In this document: positions 35,374 to 44,036 of the stretch, piece after piece | How the letters are laid out: each line of letters opens with the position of its first letter | Numbering within the stretch: the first letter of the stretch is position 1 | Assembly (NCBI RefSeq): GCF_002504165.1 | Contig: NZ_CP021404.1 | Coordinates: forward strand, 1,488,001-1,552,000 | DNA from: Pacificitalea manganoxidans | GTDB lineage: Bacteria > Pseudomonadota > Alphaproteobacteria > Rhodobacterales > Rhodobacteraceae | DNA: 64,000 nt | Direction: 5' to 3' | Program-made: the position numbers and the translations under genes | Notes under the pieces: model-generated | The model's database searches: none | The model's input: the letters and a program-made list of their open reading frames with translations, nothing else | What the model was told of the DNA's origin: nothing

Positions 35374-36012
35374 ATGCGCGGAACCACCATCACCATCGCC
35401 CAGCAAAAGGGCGGTTCAGGCAAGACCACATTGGCGATCAACCTCGCGGTGGAGTATCGGCGGCTGGGCTGTTCGGTCGCGGTTCTCGACACCGATCCGC
35501 AGGGGTCGCTCGGGCGGTGGTTTATGACGCGGATGGAGGCCAGTGGCGGCGCGCCCGACATCGAATTTTCCACCGCGTCGGCATGGGGCGTGGGCTACGA
35601 GGTCGAGAAACTGCGCAAGTCTCACGATGTCGTTATCGTGGACACCCCGCCCAAGGCCGATGCCGATCTGCGTCCCGCATTGCGGGTGGCCGATCTGGTC
35701 GTGGTGCCAGTCTCCGCGTCTCATGTGGATCTATGGGCCACGGAAAGCGTGCTGGAACTGGCCGAGCGCGCGGGCCGTCCCGTTCTGGTCGTGCTGAACC
35801 GCGCCCGAGGCGGCACCCGCCTGACGACAGAGATCGCGCAGAAGCTACAGGATCTGTCGGCCCCGGTCGCAACCACCGTGATCGGCAATCGCGTCGTCTA
35901 TGCCGAGGCCGCGGGCACCGGGCAGGGCGTCTCGGAGCGGGGGCGCAACAGCCCCGCCGCCGCCGAGGTCAACGCGCTGGTCGGCGAAATCGGGGACCGG
36001 CTCGACGCATGA
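35374..36012 (+). CDS. Orphan ParA/MinD-like ATPase
   Basis: 212 residues. A deviant Walker A KGGSGKTT (residues about 12-19) with the signature Lys, switch I LDTDPQGS, switch II VIVDTPPK and the adenine-side VVLNRARGG identify a small P-loop ATPase of the ParA group. There is no parB-like gene or centromere-like repeat nearby, and it lacks the long N-terminal HTH of plasmid ParA, so it more likely positions a protein or complex than partitions DNA. The C-terminus (GRNSPAAAEVNALVGEI) is typical of the short chromosomal group. No SD; the ATG follows GGGGGCCC. Confidence 0.85.
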   Translation: MRGTTITIAQQKGGSGKTTLAINLAVEYRRLGCSVAVLDTDPQGSLGRWFMTRMEASGGAPDIEFSTASAWGVGYEVEKLRKSHDVVIVDTPPKADADLRPALRVADLVVVPVSASHVDLWATESVLELAERAGRPVLVVLNRARGGTRLTTEIAQKLQDLSAPVATTVIGNRVVYAEAAGTGQGVSERGRNSPAAAEVNALVGEIGDRLDA

Positions 36013-36158
36013 GCTTGCGGCCTGTCATGCGTGGGCGGGCAGGGGGCGCACGCCCCCGTGCGCGGCACACGGCTCCGTGAGGGGGCGTATCCCGCGTTGA
36101 CCGAACGGCACGGGCACGTCATCGTCGAAAAAGTTTTCCCCGAGCCATGAGGCCCCCC

Positions 36159-36611
36159 ATGACCCGTTCCCCGCGCTCCCTGATCCTTGCCGTATCCGTC
36201 ATTGCCCTTGGGGCAGGTGCCGCGCTTGCCGAGGCCCATATGGATCCGATCGAGGCCCGGCAGCAGGCGATGAAGACCGTCGGCGCATCGACCAAGACGC
36301 TGGCCCAGATGGCGAACGGCACCAACCCGTTCGATGCCACAGCCGCCGAAACCGCGCTGAGCGAAATGCAGGCAGCCGTGGCCGATTTCGCCACCTATTT
36401 CCCCGACGGCTCTGAGAGCGACGAAAGCGAAGCCGCCCCTGCGATCTTTAGCGACCGCGACGGGTTCGAGGAGCAGGTGGCCGAGTTTCAGGCCGATATC
36501 GACACCGCGCTGGAAACCCCGCCCAGTTCGCAGGATGAGTTGAAAGTCGCGTTTGGCAACGTGGCCGGAAATTGCAAAGCCTGTCACGAGACTTACCGCG
36601 TCGATAAATAA
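36159..36611 (+). CDS. Cytochrome c' (class II c-type cytochrome)
   Basis: 150 residues. A Sec signal peptide (MTRSPRSLILAVSVIALGAGAALA) precedes a four-helix bundle with MDPIEARQQAMKTVGASTKTLAQM at its start and a C-terminal haem site CKACHETYR (Cys139, Cys142, His143 as axial ligand). It is a periplasmic high-spin haem protein that binds NO and protects against nitrosative stress. The ATG at 36159 has GAGG before it; an ATG four codons earlier (36147) lacks one. It lies 146 bases after the ParA-like gene. Confidence 0.92.
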   Translation: MTRSPRSLILAVSVIALGAGAALAEAHMDPIEARQQAMKTVGASTKTLAQMANGTNPFDATAAETALSEMQAAVADFATYFPDGSESDESEAAPAIFSDRDGFEEQVAEFQADIDTALETPPSSQDELKVAFGNVAGNCKACHETYRVDK

Positions 36612-36739
36612 CCGGGTCTGTCGGGCCGAAATGCCCGGCGTCTGCCATTAGCGCGGCGCGACTGTCATGGTCGATGCCGCGTTCGCGTGGGTCTGGATGC
36701 CTCGGCGCAGGTTCGTTCCCCGGCAGAACCACCGCATCA

Positions 36740-36775
36740 AAAACCCGCGTCGCTTGTCACAGCGCCGCGGGTTTT
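36740..36775. terminator. Bidirectional terminator between cytochrome c' and the RND operon
   Basis: AAAACCCGCG (36740-36749) pairs with CGCGGGTTTT (36766-36775) around an inner GC hairpin. The A-run and T-run let it work on either strand for the two convergent transcripts. Confidence 0.8.
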
Positions 36776-36862
36776 CTTGTAGGGGGCCGGGCGACAGGGC
36801 TGTGGCGGCCAACCGGGTTCTGCGCCTGCCGTGGTCAGCGGGGCCAAGTGGCCCCACCGCCA

Positions 36863-39800
36863 TCAGGCGAGGCTCTCCGTCTCGATCCGCAGCCGTTTGG
36901 CCGCCGCGCCGGGTGCGGTGCCCCAAACCGCGATCCAGCGATAGAAGAGCGGCGTCAGGAACAGGGTGAACACGGTCGCAAAGCCAAGGCCGCCAACGAT
37001 CACCCAGCCCACGGCGATACGGGCCTCGGCCCCCGCGCCAGAGGTCAGGATCAGGGGCAAGCCGCCAAAGACGGTCGACACCATCGTCATCATGACCGGT
37101 CGGATGCGCAGGCGCAGCGCATTGCGGATGGCGGTGTCGATGTCCTCGCCCGCCTCGCGAAGCTGGTTGGCGAATTCGACGATCAGAATGCCATTTTTGG
37201 CCATTACCCCGATCAGCATCACCAGACCGATCTGGCTGTAATAGTTCAGCGAACCGCCGGTGATAGAAATAGCCAGCAACGCGGCGGCGAGGCCAAAGGG
37301 CACTGTCATCATGATGACGACCGCGCTGGCGAAGCTTTCGAATTGAGCCGCCAGCACCAGCAGCACGACAATCAGCGCTACGCCGAAAACCGCGTACATT
37401 CCGCCTTGGGTATCATCCAGCGTTGCGGCCTCCCCGGTGAAGGTGATGCCCATGCCGTCGGGCAGAACCTCATCGGCGAGTTCCTGCACCCGATCCATAG
37501 CGGTCGACAGGTCGACGCCCTCGCCCAGATTGGCCTGAAGCGCGACGGAAAGCCCCCCGCCGAGCCGCTCGATCTGGGCATCGCTGACCACCGTATCCAA
37601 CGACGCGACCGCCGATAGCGGGATATAGGCGCCGCTGGGCAGACGGATGGAGAGCGAGGCAATGTCCGACGGATCGTCGATCGGCGGGCCGCCGGGCAGG
37701 ACGTTGACGTCAACCTCGACATCGTCAGAAAAGACGCTGACCGCGACGTCGCCCAGCACCATCGCGCGCACGAGTTGCGTGACATCGGTGCTGTCGAGGC
37801 CCATGTCGCTGGCGGCGGCTGTGTCGACCGAGACTTCCAGTTGGGCATCGACACTGTTGTTCGACAATTGCGGATTGAGGAACGTGTCGTCCTGCGACAT
37901 GGCCGCGATCAGGCTGTCGGCGGCGTCGGTCATGTTGGCCAGATTGGTGCCCGTGACCGCCAGCCCCAAACCGCCGCCTGCGCCACGGATATTGAGGCTG
38001 TTGGTGGATCGCGCACTGACCTGAACGCCCGGCACCGACGCCAGTTGACCGCTGATCTGCGCAATCAGTTCCTGCTGGGTAAAGTCACGCTCGGCCCAGT
38101 CGGGCAGGCGCACCACGATAAAGGCGCTGGTGCCGCCGCCGATGCCAATGATGCTCTGCACCGCGGCGATCTGGCCGGATTGGAGATAGGGCGCGAGGAT
38201 TTCTTCTACCAGCACAACCTGGGAATCGAGGTAGTCGATAGCGGTGTCCGATGCGCCGCGCGCCTGCACCAGGAAAAACCCGCGATCTTCTTCCGGGGTG
38301 ATGGTGGAGGGCAGCGTCGCCGCCGCACCGATGGCGATCATGGCAAAGCCGATGGCGACCGAAAGCACGAGCAGCGGCGTGCGGATGGCGAAATCCATCA
38401 CCGTATCAAAGCCGCGGGCAAGCGCGCCGGGTTTGGTTTCTACCGCTTTGGCCTGTGATTTCCCCGGATCGAGCAGGGCCGCCAGAACCGGCGCGAGCGT
38501 CAGTGCGGTGATCGACGACAGCGTGACCGCAAAGGCCAGCACGAAGCCGAACTCCGAAAACACGCCGCCCGCCTGACCCGGCAGGAAGGAGATCGGGATG
38601 AACACCGCCGCAAGGGTGGCGGTGGTCGAAATCACGGCAAAGAATACTTCGTTCGTGCCTGCGGCGGCGGCGGCGAAGGCGCCCATGCCGGATTTGCGTT
38701 TGCGGACGATGTTTTCGATCACGACGATGGCGTCATCCACAACCATCCCCGTCGCCAGAACCAGCGCCAGAAGGCTGATGGTGTTGACCGAAAAGCCGGT
38801 AAGCCAGATCGCGGCCAGCGTGCCGATCAGGGCCACGGGGATCGTGACCGCCGGGATCAGCGTCGCGCGCGGGGAGCGCAGGAACAGGAAGATCACCGCA
38901 ACCACGATGACGGTGGCCATCAGGATCGATTTCACCACCTCGTTGATCGACCCTTCGATGAAAATACCGTCATCGGAGGTCACCAGAAGCTGCACGCCTT
39001 CGGGCAATTGGCTGCGCAGTTCTTCCACAGCGACGCCGACGTCGCGGGAAATCTCCAGCGTGTTGCCGACCGATTGCCGCGTGATGTCGAGGCTGACGGC
39101 GGTTTCGCCGTTGACGCGGGTATAGACGCTCGCGTCTTCGGGGATCAGCTGAACAAAGGCGACATCCGCCACCCGTGTGGTTTCATTGACCGGCAGCTGG
39201 TTGATGGTGTCTACGGTGACCTCGTCGTTGCCGACCCGCAGCGACAGGGTTTGCGAATCCGTCGACAGCGAGCCCAACGCGGTATCATCGCGCAGCTGAG
39301 CGAGCGCGGTGGACACATCGAACACGGTCAGGCCCCGGCTCAACAACGAAGGCAGGTTCGCCGCGACACGGAATTCATTGGCGCGATTGCCCCGCACGGT
39401 CACCTCGGCGATGCCATCGATCAGTGACAGGCGCTCATACACCGCGCCTTCGGCAAGCTGGGTCAGTTCATTGAAGCTGGCGTTCCCCAGCAGCGCCAGA
39501 CGGATGATCGCGTCGGCGTTGCTATCGCTTTTGCTTACAGTCGGGTCGTCGATATCGTCGGGCAGGGAGCGCAGGGTGTTCGACACGATCTCGCGCGCTT
39601 CGTTGGCGGCGACGTCTACATCGGTGCCATCGGACAGGTCGATGGTGATGCGGCTCGATTCCGCGCTGGAGGTCGACTCGATATAGGACATGCCTTCGAG
39701 CGCGCTGAGCGCATCTTCCAGCACCTGCGTGACTTCGGTGTCGACCGTGCTTGCCACCGCCCCGTCATAGGTGGTGCGGACCGACAGCACGGGCTGATCC

Positions 39801-39946
39801 ACATCGGGCATTTCGCGGATGTCGACGCTTGTCAGCGCCGCAAGACCGGCAATGATAATCAGAAGGTTCAGCACAATCCCGAAGATCGGGCGCGCCACGA
39901 ATGTATCCGCGAACCCGGCCTTATGCGCGCGTTTCTCAAAGCTCAT
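36863..39946 (-). CDS. RND-family efflux permease (HAE-1 type)
   Basis: 1027 residues with the AcrB/MdtB layout: TM1 after an amphipathic start (FADTFVARPIFGIVLNLLII), a large periplasmic loop (DVDQPVLSVRTTYDGAVASTVDTEV), six helices including LALVLATGMVVDDAIVVIENI with the proton-relay Asp pair, a second porter loop, and the C-terminal bundle (GLVMLIGVMAKNGILIVEFANQL). It exports drugs, detergents or other amphiphiles in exchange for protons, with the adaptor encoded just upstream (4-base overlap) and a TolC-like channel from elsewhere. Long plus-strand open frames over it are shadows. Confidence 0.95.
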   Translation of the reverse strand: MSFEKRAHKAGFADTFVARPIFGIVLNLLIIIAGLAALTSVDIREMPDVDQPVLSVRTTYDGAVASTVDTEVTQVLEDALSALEGMSYIESTSSAESSRITIDLSDGTDVDVAANEAREIVSNTLRSLPDDIDDPTVSKSDSNADAIIRLALLGNASFNELTQLAEGAVYERLSLIDGIAEVTVRGNRANEFRVAANLPSLLSRGLTVFDVSTALAQLRDDTALGSLSTDSQTLSLRVGNDEVTVDTINQLPVNETTRVADVAFVQLIPEDASVYTRVNGETAVSLDITRQSVGNTLEISRDVGVAVEELRSQLPEGVQLLVTSDDGIFIEGSINEVVKSILMATVIVVAVIFLFLRSPRATLIPAVTIPVALIGTLAAIWLTGFSVNTISLLALVLATGMVVDDAIVVIENIVRKRKSGMGAFAAAAAGTNEVFFAVISTTATLAAVFIPISFLPGQAGGVFSEFGFVLAFAVTLSSITALTLAPVLAALLDPGKSQAKAVETKPGALARGFDTVMDFAIRTPLLVLSVAIGFAMIAIGAAATLPSTITPEEDRGFFLVQARGASDTAIDYLDSQVVLVEEILAPYLQSGQIAAVQSIIGIGGGTSAFIVVRLPDWAERDFTQQELIAQISGQLASVPGVQVSARSTNSLNIRGAGGGLGLAVTGTNLANMTDAADSLIAAMSQDDTFLNPQLSNNSVDAQLEVSVDTAAASDMGLDSTDVTQLVRAMVLGDVAVSVFSDDVEVDVNVLPGGPPIDDPSDIASLSIRLPSGAYIPLSAVASLDTVVSDAQIERLGGGLSVALQANLGEGVDLSTAMDRVQELADEVLPDGMGITFTGEAATLDDTQGGMYAVFGVALIVVLLVLAAQFESFASAVVIMMTVPFGLAAALLAISITGGSLNYYSQIGLVMLIGVMAKNGILIVEFANQLREAGEDIDTAIRNALRLRIRPVMMTMVSTVFGGLPLILTSGAGAEARIAVGWVIVGGLGFATVFTLFLTPLFYRWIAVWGTAPGAAAKRLRIETESLA

Positions 39947-41109
39947 GCGCCAGAACCCCGGGCGGCATCCGCCGTGGTGACCTGCGCGCCCTCGCGCAGC
40001 TTTGCCGCGCCCTCGGTCACGATCTGCGCGCCCACGGGGGCCTCGGTTTCAAGCCAGACCTGATCCCCGTCGCGGTAGCGGATGGTCACGGGCACACGTG
40101 CCGTCTGTCCCTCATCCGCGACCCAGATGCCTGCGCCGGACCGGTCCCATGTGATCGCGGTAGAGGGCACCATCGGCAGCGGGTCGGTATCTTCGTTCAT
40201 GCGAATTGCGAATGTCATGCCCGACAGCAGTAAACCTTCGGCATTGTCGATTTCGGCCTGCACGGTCGCGCTGCGGGTCACGCTGTCCAAACGGCTGTCG
40301 AACGCCGTGATGGTGCCTTCGAACACGCGCCCGGTATAGGTCGGCGTCGTCACCAGCACCGGCTTGCCCTCGGAGAGAAGACCGATGGAGCGTTCCGGCA
40401 TTTCGAACGTTGCCAGCAACGTCGTGGTGTCATCCACGGTGACGATCGTATCGCCGGTGGACAGCTGATCCCCGACCTGCACGTCGCTCAGCCCCAGTCG
40501 TCCGGAAATCGGCGCGACCACGGTGCGGTTTTCCAAGGCGACCTCGGCCAGCCCGACATTCGCCTCCGCCAGCCGCAGTTCCACCAGCGCCTCGGACAAC
40601 GCCACATCCGTGACGACGGCGCTGCCATTCTGATGCAACCCTTGGTAGCGGGTTACGGTCGCTTGCGCCTGATCGCGATTGGCCTCCGCGATTTCCAGCG
40701 CCAGTCGTTCGGAGCGGTCGTCCAGACGCAGCAGAACGTCGCCTTTCTCGACCAGCTTGTTGGCCTGCAACGCGGCCTCGACAACTTCGCCCGCCTCGGT
40801 CGCGACGACCTCGGCCCGACGCAGCGACACGGCACTTCCGACGGTGCGCAGCTCCTGCGTATAGGCGCGCGCCTCAAGCGGGGCGAGCACGACCGTCGTC
40901 GTCCGCCCCTGCCCACGGGGTCCACCGGGCCCTCCGGGCCCGCCGCCGGGACCACCGGGGCCCCCGGCGCCGCCGCGTGGCGCGGCGTCGGTTTGCTCGG
41001 ACGGAGCGCCGCCCCACAGCTGCGCAACCTGTGCAGGCACGCCAAAAGCGATTGCATAGGCACCGGCCAGAACGACCAGCGAGAGGAGGGCGACACTAAT
41101 TTTTTTCAC
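39943..41109 (-). CDS. RND efflux periplasmic adaptor (membrane fusion protein)
   Basis: 388 residues. An N-terminal membrane anchor (VALLSLVVLAGAYAIAFGV) is followed by an unusual Gly/Pro linker (about residues 46-70, repeated GGPGG). Then come the lipoyl half-motifs (EVVATEAGEVVEAALQANKLVEKGDVLLRLDD and RTVVAPISGRLGLSDVQVGDQL) flanking an alpha-hairpin, the beta-barrel (LATFEMPERSIGLLSEG) and the proximal domain. It belongs to the MdtA/MexA group and links the pump to an outer-membrane channel. It begins 4 bases after the lectin gene stop and overlaps the pump gene by 4 bases, so the three form one translational unit. Confidence 0.93.
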   Translation of the reverse strand: MKKISVALLSLVVLAGAYAIAFGVPAQVAQLWGGAPSEQTDAAPRGGAGGPGGPGGGPGGPGGPRGQGRTTTVVLAPLEARAYTQELRTVGSAVSLRRAEVVATEAGEVVEAALQANKLVEKGDVLLRLDDRSERLALEIAEANRDQAQATVTRYQGLHQNGSAVVTDVALSEALVELRLAEANVGLAEVALENRTVVAPISGRLGLSDVQVGDQLSTGDTIVTVDDTTTLLATFEMPERSIGLLSEGKPVLVTTPTYTGRVFEGTITAFDSRLDSVTRSATVQAEIDNAEGLLLSGMTFAIRMNEDTDPLPMVPSTAITWDRSGAGIWVADEGQTARVPVTIRYRDGDQVWLETEAPVGAQIVTEGAAKLREGAQVTTADAARGSGA

Positions 41110-41113
41110 GTTT

Positions 41114-41716
41114 TCACTGCTCCTGAATGGGCCTTATACGCGACGACAGATCCGTTCCGTCGCGAATAATCCACGTCTTGAAGCTTGGGTCGAGTTCGTC
41201 ACAGGCCGCCAAGAGTAAATCCCGCGATTGGTAGGGCCCGGCGTCGTCGATAGCGGCGCTGACGGTCACACATTGCGCGGCCTCTGCGCCCAGATGAATC
41301 TGACCGCTCTCGGGGTCGTAGGAAAACTGCTGGTTCGGATCGCTGTCGTCGCAGGGCACCAGACCAAACGGGTTTTCGGCGTCGTCGCGCGCGGAATATG
41401 CCATGCACTTGCCCGCGTAAGTTGCTGATTCGATGCGCCCAATGTCCGGTGCGTAGGAGAACAGCACATCATCGCCGGTCGGCTTGCACGAATGCGCATG
41501 AAGTGCGTCGCTTTCGCCGCGGCCTTCGGTATCGATGCACCAGCCGAGCCCTGCAGATTCGTCAAGATTGTCGGCAAGGTGAATGATCGGCCCTTCGGTC
41601 TGAATGACCGGGCTTTCCGCCAGCACAGACTGAGGCAGGAGAAGACCTGCGAGCGCGGCGAGTCCGGCGGGGGCGATCCGAGCCTTGGCGGTTGCTGCAA
41701 AATTATAGGGGGTCAT
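41114..41716 (-). CDS. Secreted ricin-B-like beta-trefoil protein, first gene of the RND operon
   Basis: 200 residues. A signal peptide (about 1-33, ending SVLA) leads to three Cys-paired subdomains: GWCIDTEG..SCKP, KCMAYSA..VPCDDSDPNQQFSYD and QCVTVSA..AACDELDPSFKTW. The spacing and the QxF/QxW-like closures match a ricin-B trefoil, which usually binds sugars. The ATG at 41716 has AGGAG 10 bases upstream; longer readings up to 41770 lack one. The stop is 4 bases before the adaptor gene. A periplasmic or surface sugar-binding protein in an efflux operon is unusual; it might sense or cap an exported glycolipid, but that is speculation. Confidence 0.75.
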   Translation of the reverse strand: MTPYNFAATAKARIAPAGLAALAGLLLPQSVLAESPVIQTEGPIIHLADNLDESAGLGWCIDTEGRGESDALHAHSCKPTGDDVLFSYAPDIGRIESATYAGKCMAYSARDDAENPFGLVPCDDSDPNQQFSYDPESGQIHLGAEAAQCVTVSAAIDDAGPYQSRDLLLAACDELDPSFKTWIIRDGTDLSSRIRPIQEQ

Positions 41717-41924
41717 GGCATTCAACTCCTGAAGTGACATGACCATTTTGCGGCTATCCGCCCGCCCCACGCAATAACGCGCAGGGGGGCGGTAATATTT
41801 CTAGCGACATTGGGATGATGGATGGCGGGGGGGAGGGGCTAGCCCGTCTGCGTCTGCCTAGCGTTGCAGCATGCCGGATTATCGGCGGGTCAGTCCACTC
41901 GCCGCATCTGCGGGGTGGGGGCGG

Positions 41925-43106
41925 TCACCCCCGTTCGACGATCACGGCGATCCCTTGGCCGCCGCCGATACACATGGTCGCAAGGCCGTAGCGCCCGCCT
42001 ATGCGCTCCAGTTCGTAGAGCAGCTTGGTGAGGATGATTGCGCCCGAGGCGCCGACAGGATGGCCAAGTGCTACCGCGCCGCCGTTGGGGTTCACCTTGT
42101 TGGTGGGAAGATCGAGGTCAGCACTGACGGCACATGCCTGCGCGGCGAAGGCCTCGTTCGATTCGATCACGTCGAGATCGCTCACCTGCAGACCGGCGCG
42201 CTCCAGCGCCTGACGGGAGGCCGGCACGGGGCCCAGTCCCATCACTTCGGGAGCGACGCCGCCCAAGCCATAGGCGACGATCCGGGCCAGCGGGGTGATG
42301 CCGCGCGCCGTGGCGGTCTCGGCCTCCATCAACACCAGCGCTGCCGCGCCGTCGTTGATCCCCGAGGCGTTTCCGGCGGTAACCGAGCCGTCCTTGGCGA
42401 AGACCGGGCGCAGCTTGGCAAGATCGGCGTCGGTCAGGCCCGGCCGCACATGTTCGTCCGTGTCGAATGTCACCTCCGTGCGGCCTTGGCGAACGGTCAT
42501 TGGCAGAATCTGGCCCTTGAACCGGCCCTCTGCGATGGCGCGAGCGGCGCGGCGGTGGGATTCGACGGCAAACGCATCCTGCGCGGCGCGGTTGATATTG
42601 CCGCGCTTGGCGATGTTCTCGGCGGTGACGCCCATGTGGCCGTTGCCGAACGGATCGGTGAGCGCGCCCAGCATCATGTCGGTCGCCACCACGTCGCCCA
42701 TCTTCTGGCCCCGACGCGACTGGGTCAGCAGGTGACCGGCGCGGCTCATGCTTTCGGCGCCGCCAGCCAGCGCGATGTCGCAATTGCCCAGCAGGATCTG
42801 CTCGGCGGCGCTGACAACGGCCTGTAGCCCTGAGCCGCATAGCCGGTTGAGCGTCAGCGCGGGCGCGGTTTCCGGCACACCGGCGCGCATGGCCACGACG
42901 CGGGACAGATACATGTCCTCGGGCGCGGTGTGGATGACGTTGCCGAACACGGTTTGCCCGATATCCCCCGCCTCGATCCCCGCGCGGGAGATCGCCTCCC
43001 GCGCCACAGCGGCGCCAAGGTCGCAGGGGCTGACGCTGGCCAGCGCGCCACCGGCATCGCCGATCGCGGTGCGGACGCCTGAGGCGATGACTACCGATTT
43101 GGTCAT
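41925..43106 (-). CDS. Acetyl-CoA acetyltransferase (thiolase)
   Basis: 393 residues, normal for a type II thiolase. Active residues are in place: nucleophile Cys90 in NRLCGSGLQA, the His of GGAVALGHPVGASGA and the second Cys of MCIGGGQGIAV. It either splits 3-ketoacyl-CoA (degradation) or joins two acetyl-CoA. The start MTKSVVIASGVRTAIG follows AGAAGGAAG. It lies 91 bases behind the TetR gene on the same strand and opposite the SDR, acyl-CoA dehydrogenase and acyl-CoA synthetase genes, so it probably performs the last cut in a CoA-dependent catabolic route encoded here rather than polyhydroxybutyrate synthesis. Confidence 0.94.
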   Translation of the reverse strand: MTKSVVIASGVRTAIGDAGGALASVSPCDLGAAVAREAISRAGIEAGDIGQTVFGNVIHTAPEDMYLSRVVAMRAGVPETAPALTLNRLCGSGLQAVVSAAEQILLGNCDIALAGGAESMSRAGHLLTQSRRGQKMGDVVATDMMLGALTDPFGNGHMGVTAENIAKRGNINRAAQDAFAVESHRRAARAIAEGRFKGQILPMTVRQGRTEVTFDTDEHVRPGLTDADLAKLRPVFAKDGSVTAGNASGINDGAAALVLMEAETATARGITPLARIVAYGLGGVAPEVMGLGPVPASRQALERAGLQVSDLDVIESNEAFAAQACAVSADLDLPTNKVNPNGGAVALGHPVGASGAIILTKLLYELERIGGRYGLATMCIGGGQGIAVIVERG

Positions 43107-43197
43107 GGGATCTTCCTTCTGGTCTCGAATGTCGGAGTGGCCCGCAGGAAGGCGGTGTGCCGCGGCATCCGTGGGTGTGATCTGGTGTTTCCCGGTA

Positions 43198-43914
43198 TCA
43201 GGCGGCGCCGCTTTCGGCCTTGTCAGCGGTGGTTTGCGCCGCCGCACCGCAGGCCGCGAGGACGATGCCCTGAACCATCGCGATGTAGCTATCGATGTCG
43301 ACCTTGCGTCGACGATACTTGGCGCGCTTGACATACCAGTCCTGCAGCAGCGGTTTGGTCAGCGCGGCCATCAGCGGCGGCATATCCGCCGAGAAGCTGC
43401 CATCCTGCTGACCCCGGGCGAGAACCTCGGCGAAATAGCCTTCGGTCAGTTCCTCACTGTCGATGGCCAGTTTGCGCTCGGCGGCGGGGAAGTTTTTGGC
43501 CTCCATAAAGGAAAAGGTGAACCACGGCAGCATCGCCTCGGTCAGGCGAATATGGGTGTCGATCAGCCATAACAGGTGGTCGCGTGGGGATTGCCGCACC
43601 TCGGCTGGCGGCTCGCCCAAGGCGGCCTCGACCGCGCCGGTGACCTCGGAGAGGATCATTTTCAGCAGCGTGTCCTTGCTGTCGAAATACGAATAGAGCC
43701 CGCCCATGCTGACCCCCGACGCCCGCGACAGGTCGCGCAGGCTCATGGCCTGAAACCCCTTCTTATTCGACAGATCCAGCGCCGCGTTCAGGATCAGCGC
43801 AAGCTTACGCACCGCAAACTCGGGCTTCTGGATCGAGATGCTGTCGCGGTTGTTCTCAAGCACCGACCGGCAGAGGTCTTCGGTCGTGGGCAGATGGGTC
43901 CCGGCGGTTGTCAT
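43198..43914 (-). CDS. TetR-family transcriptional regulator
   Basis: 238 residues. The N-terminal helix-turn-helix lies at about residues 34-85 (AALDLSNKKGFQAMSLRDLSRASGVSMGGLYSYFDSKDTLL), followed by a helical ligand domain with an aromatic cluster (LPWFTFSFMEAKNF). The gene is divergent from the SDR, acyl-CoA dehydrogenase and acyl-CoA synthetase genes and cotranscribed with the thiolase. A perfect 10-bp palindrome at 44007-44016 in the shared spacer is its likely operator. I infer repression of both arms, relieved by an acyl-CoA or related acid. AGGAG precedes the ATG at 10 bases. Confidence 0.92.
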   Translation of the reverse strand: MTTAGTHLPTTEDLCRSVLENNRDSISIQKPEFAVRKLALILNAALDLSNKKGFQAMSLRDLSRASGVSMGGLYSYFDSKDTLLKMILSEVTGAVEAALGEPPAEVRQSPRDHLLWLIDTHIRLTEAMLPWFTFSFMEAKNFPAAERKLAIDSEELTEGYFAEVLARGQQDGSFSADMPPLMAALTKPLLQDWYVKRAKYRRRKVDIDSYIAMVQGIVLAACGAAAQTTADKAESGAA

Positions 43915-44006
43915 GCTGACATGTCTCCTGCTGAAGGCGAGCGAAATCGCTTGCAGACTGCAATGAAACTCTTGCCAGCACCAGAGGAACCGTGCAACAA
44001 ATATAT

Positions 44007-44016
44007 CGAGCGCTCG
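44007..44016. promoter_or_regulatory. Candidate TetR operator
   Basis: CGAGCGCTCG, a perfect palindrome followed by TTCG, in the 122-bp spacer between the divergent TetR and SDR genes. CG-rich palindromes of this kind are usual for TetR regulators of acyl-CoA metabolism. Confidence 0.5.
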
Positions 44017-44036
44017 TTCGAAAAATGGAGGCGATC

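Noticed and set aside
35374-36012. Plasmid partition locus or replication origin.
   Set aside because: No ParB, replication gene or iteron-like repeats nearby, and the surroundings are chromosomal housekeeping genes.
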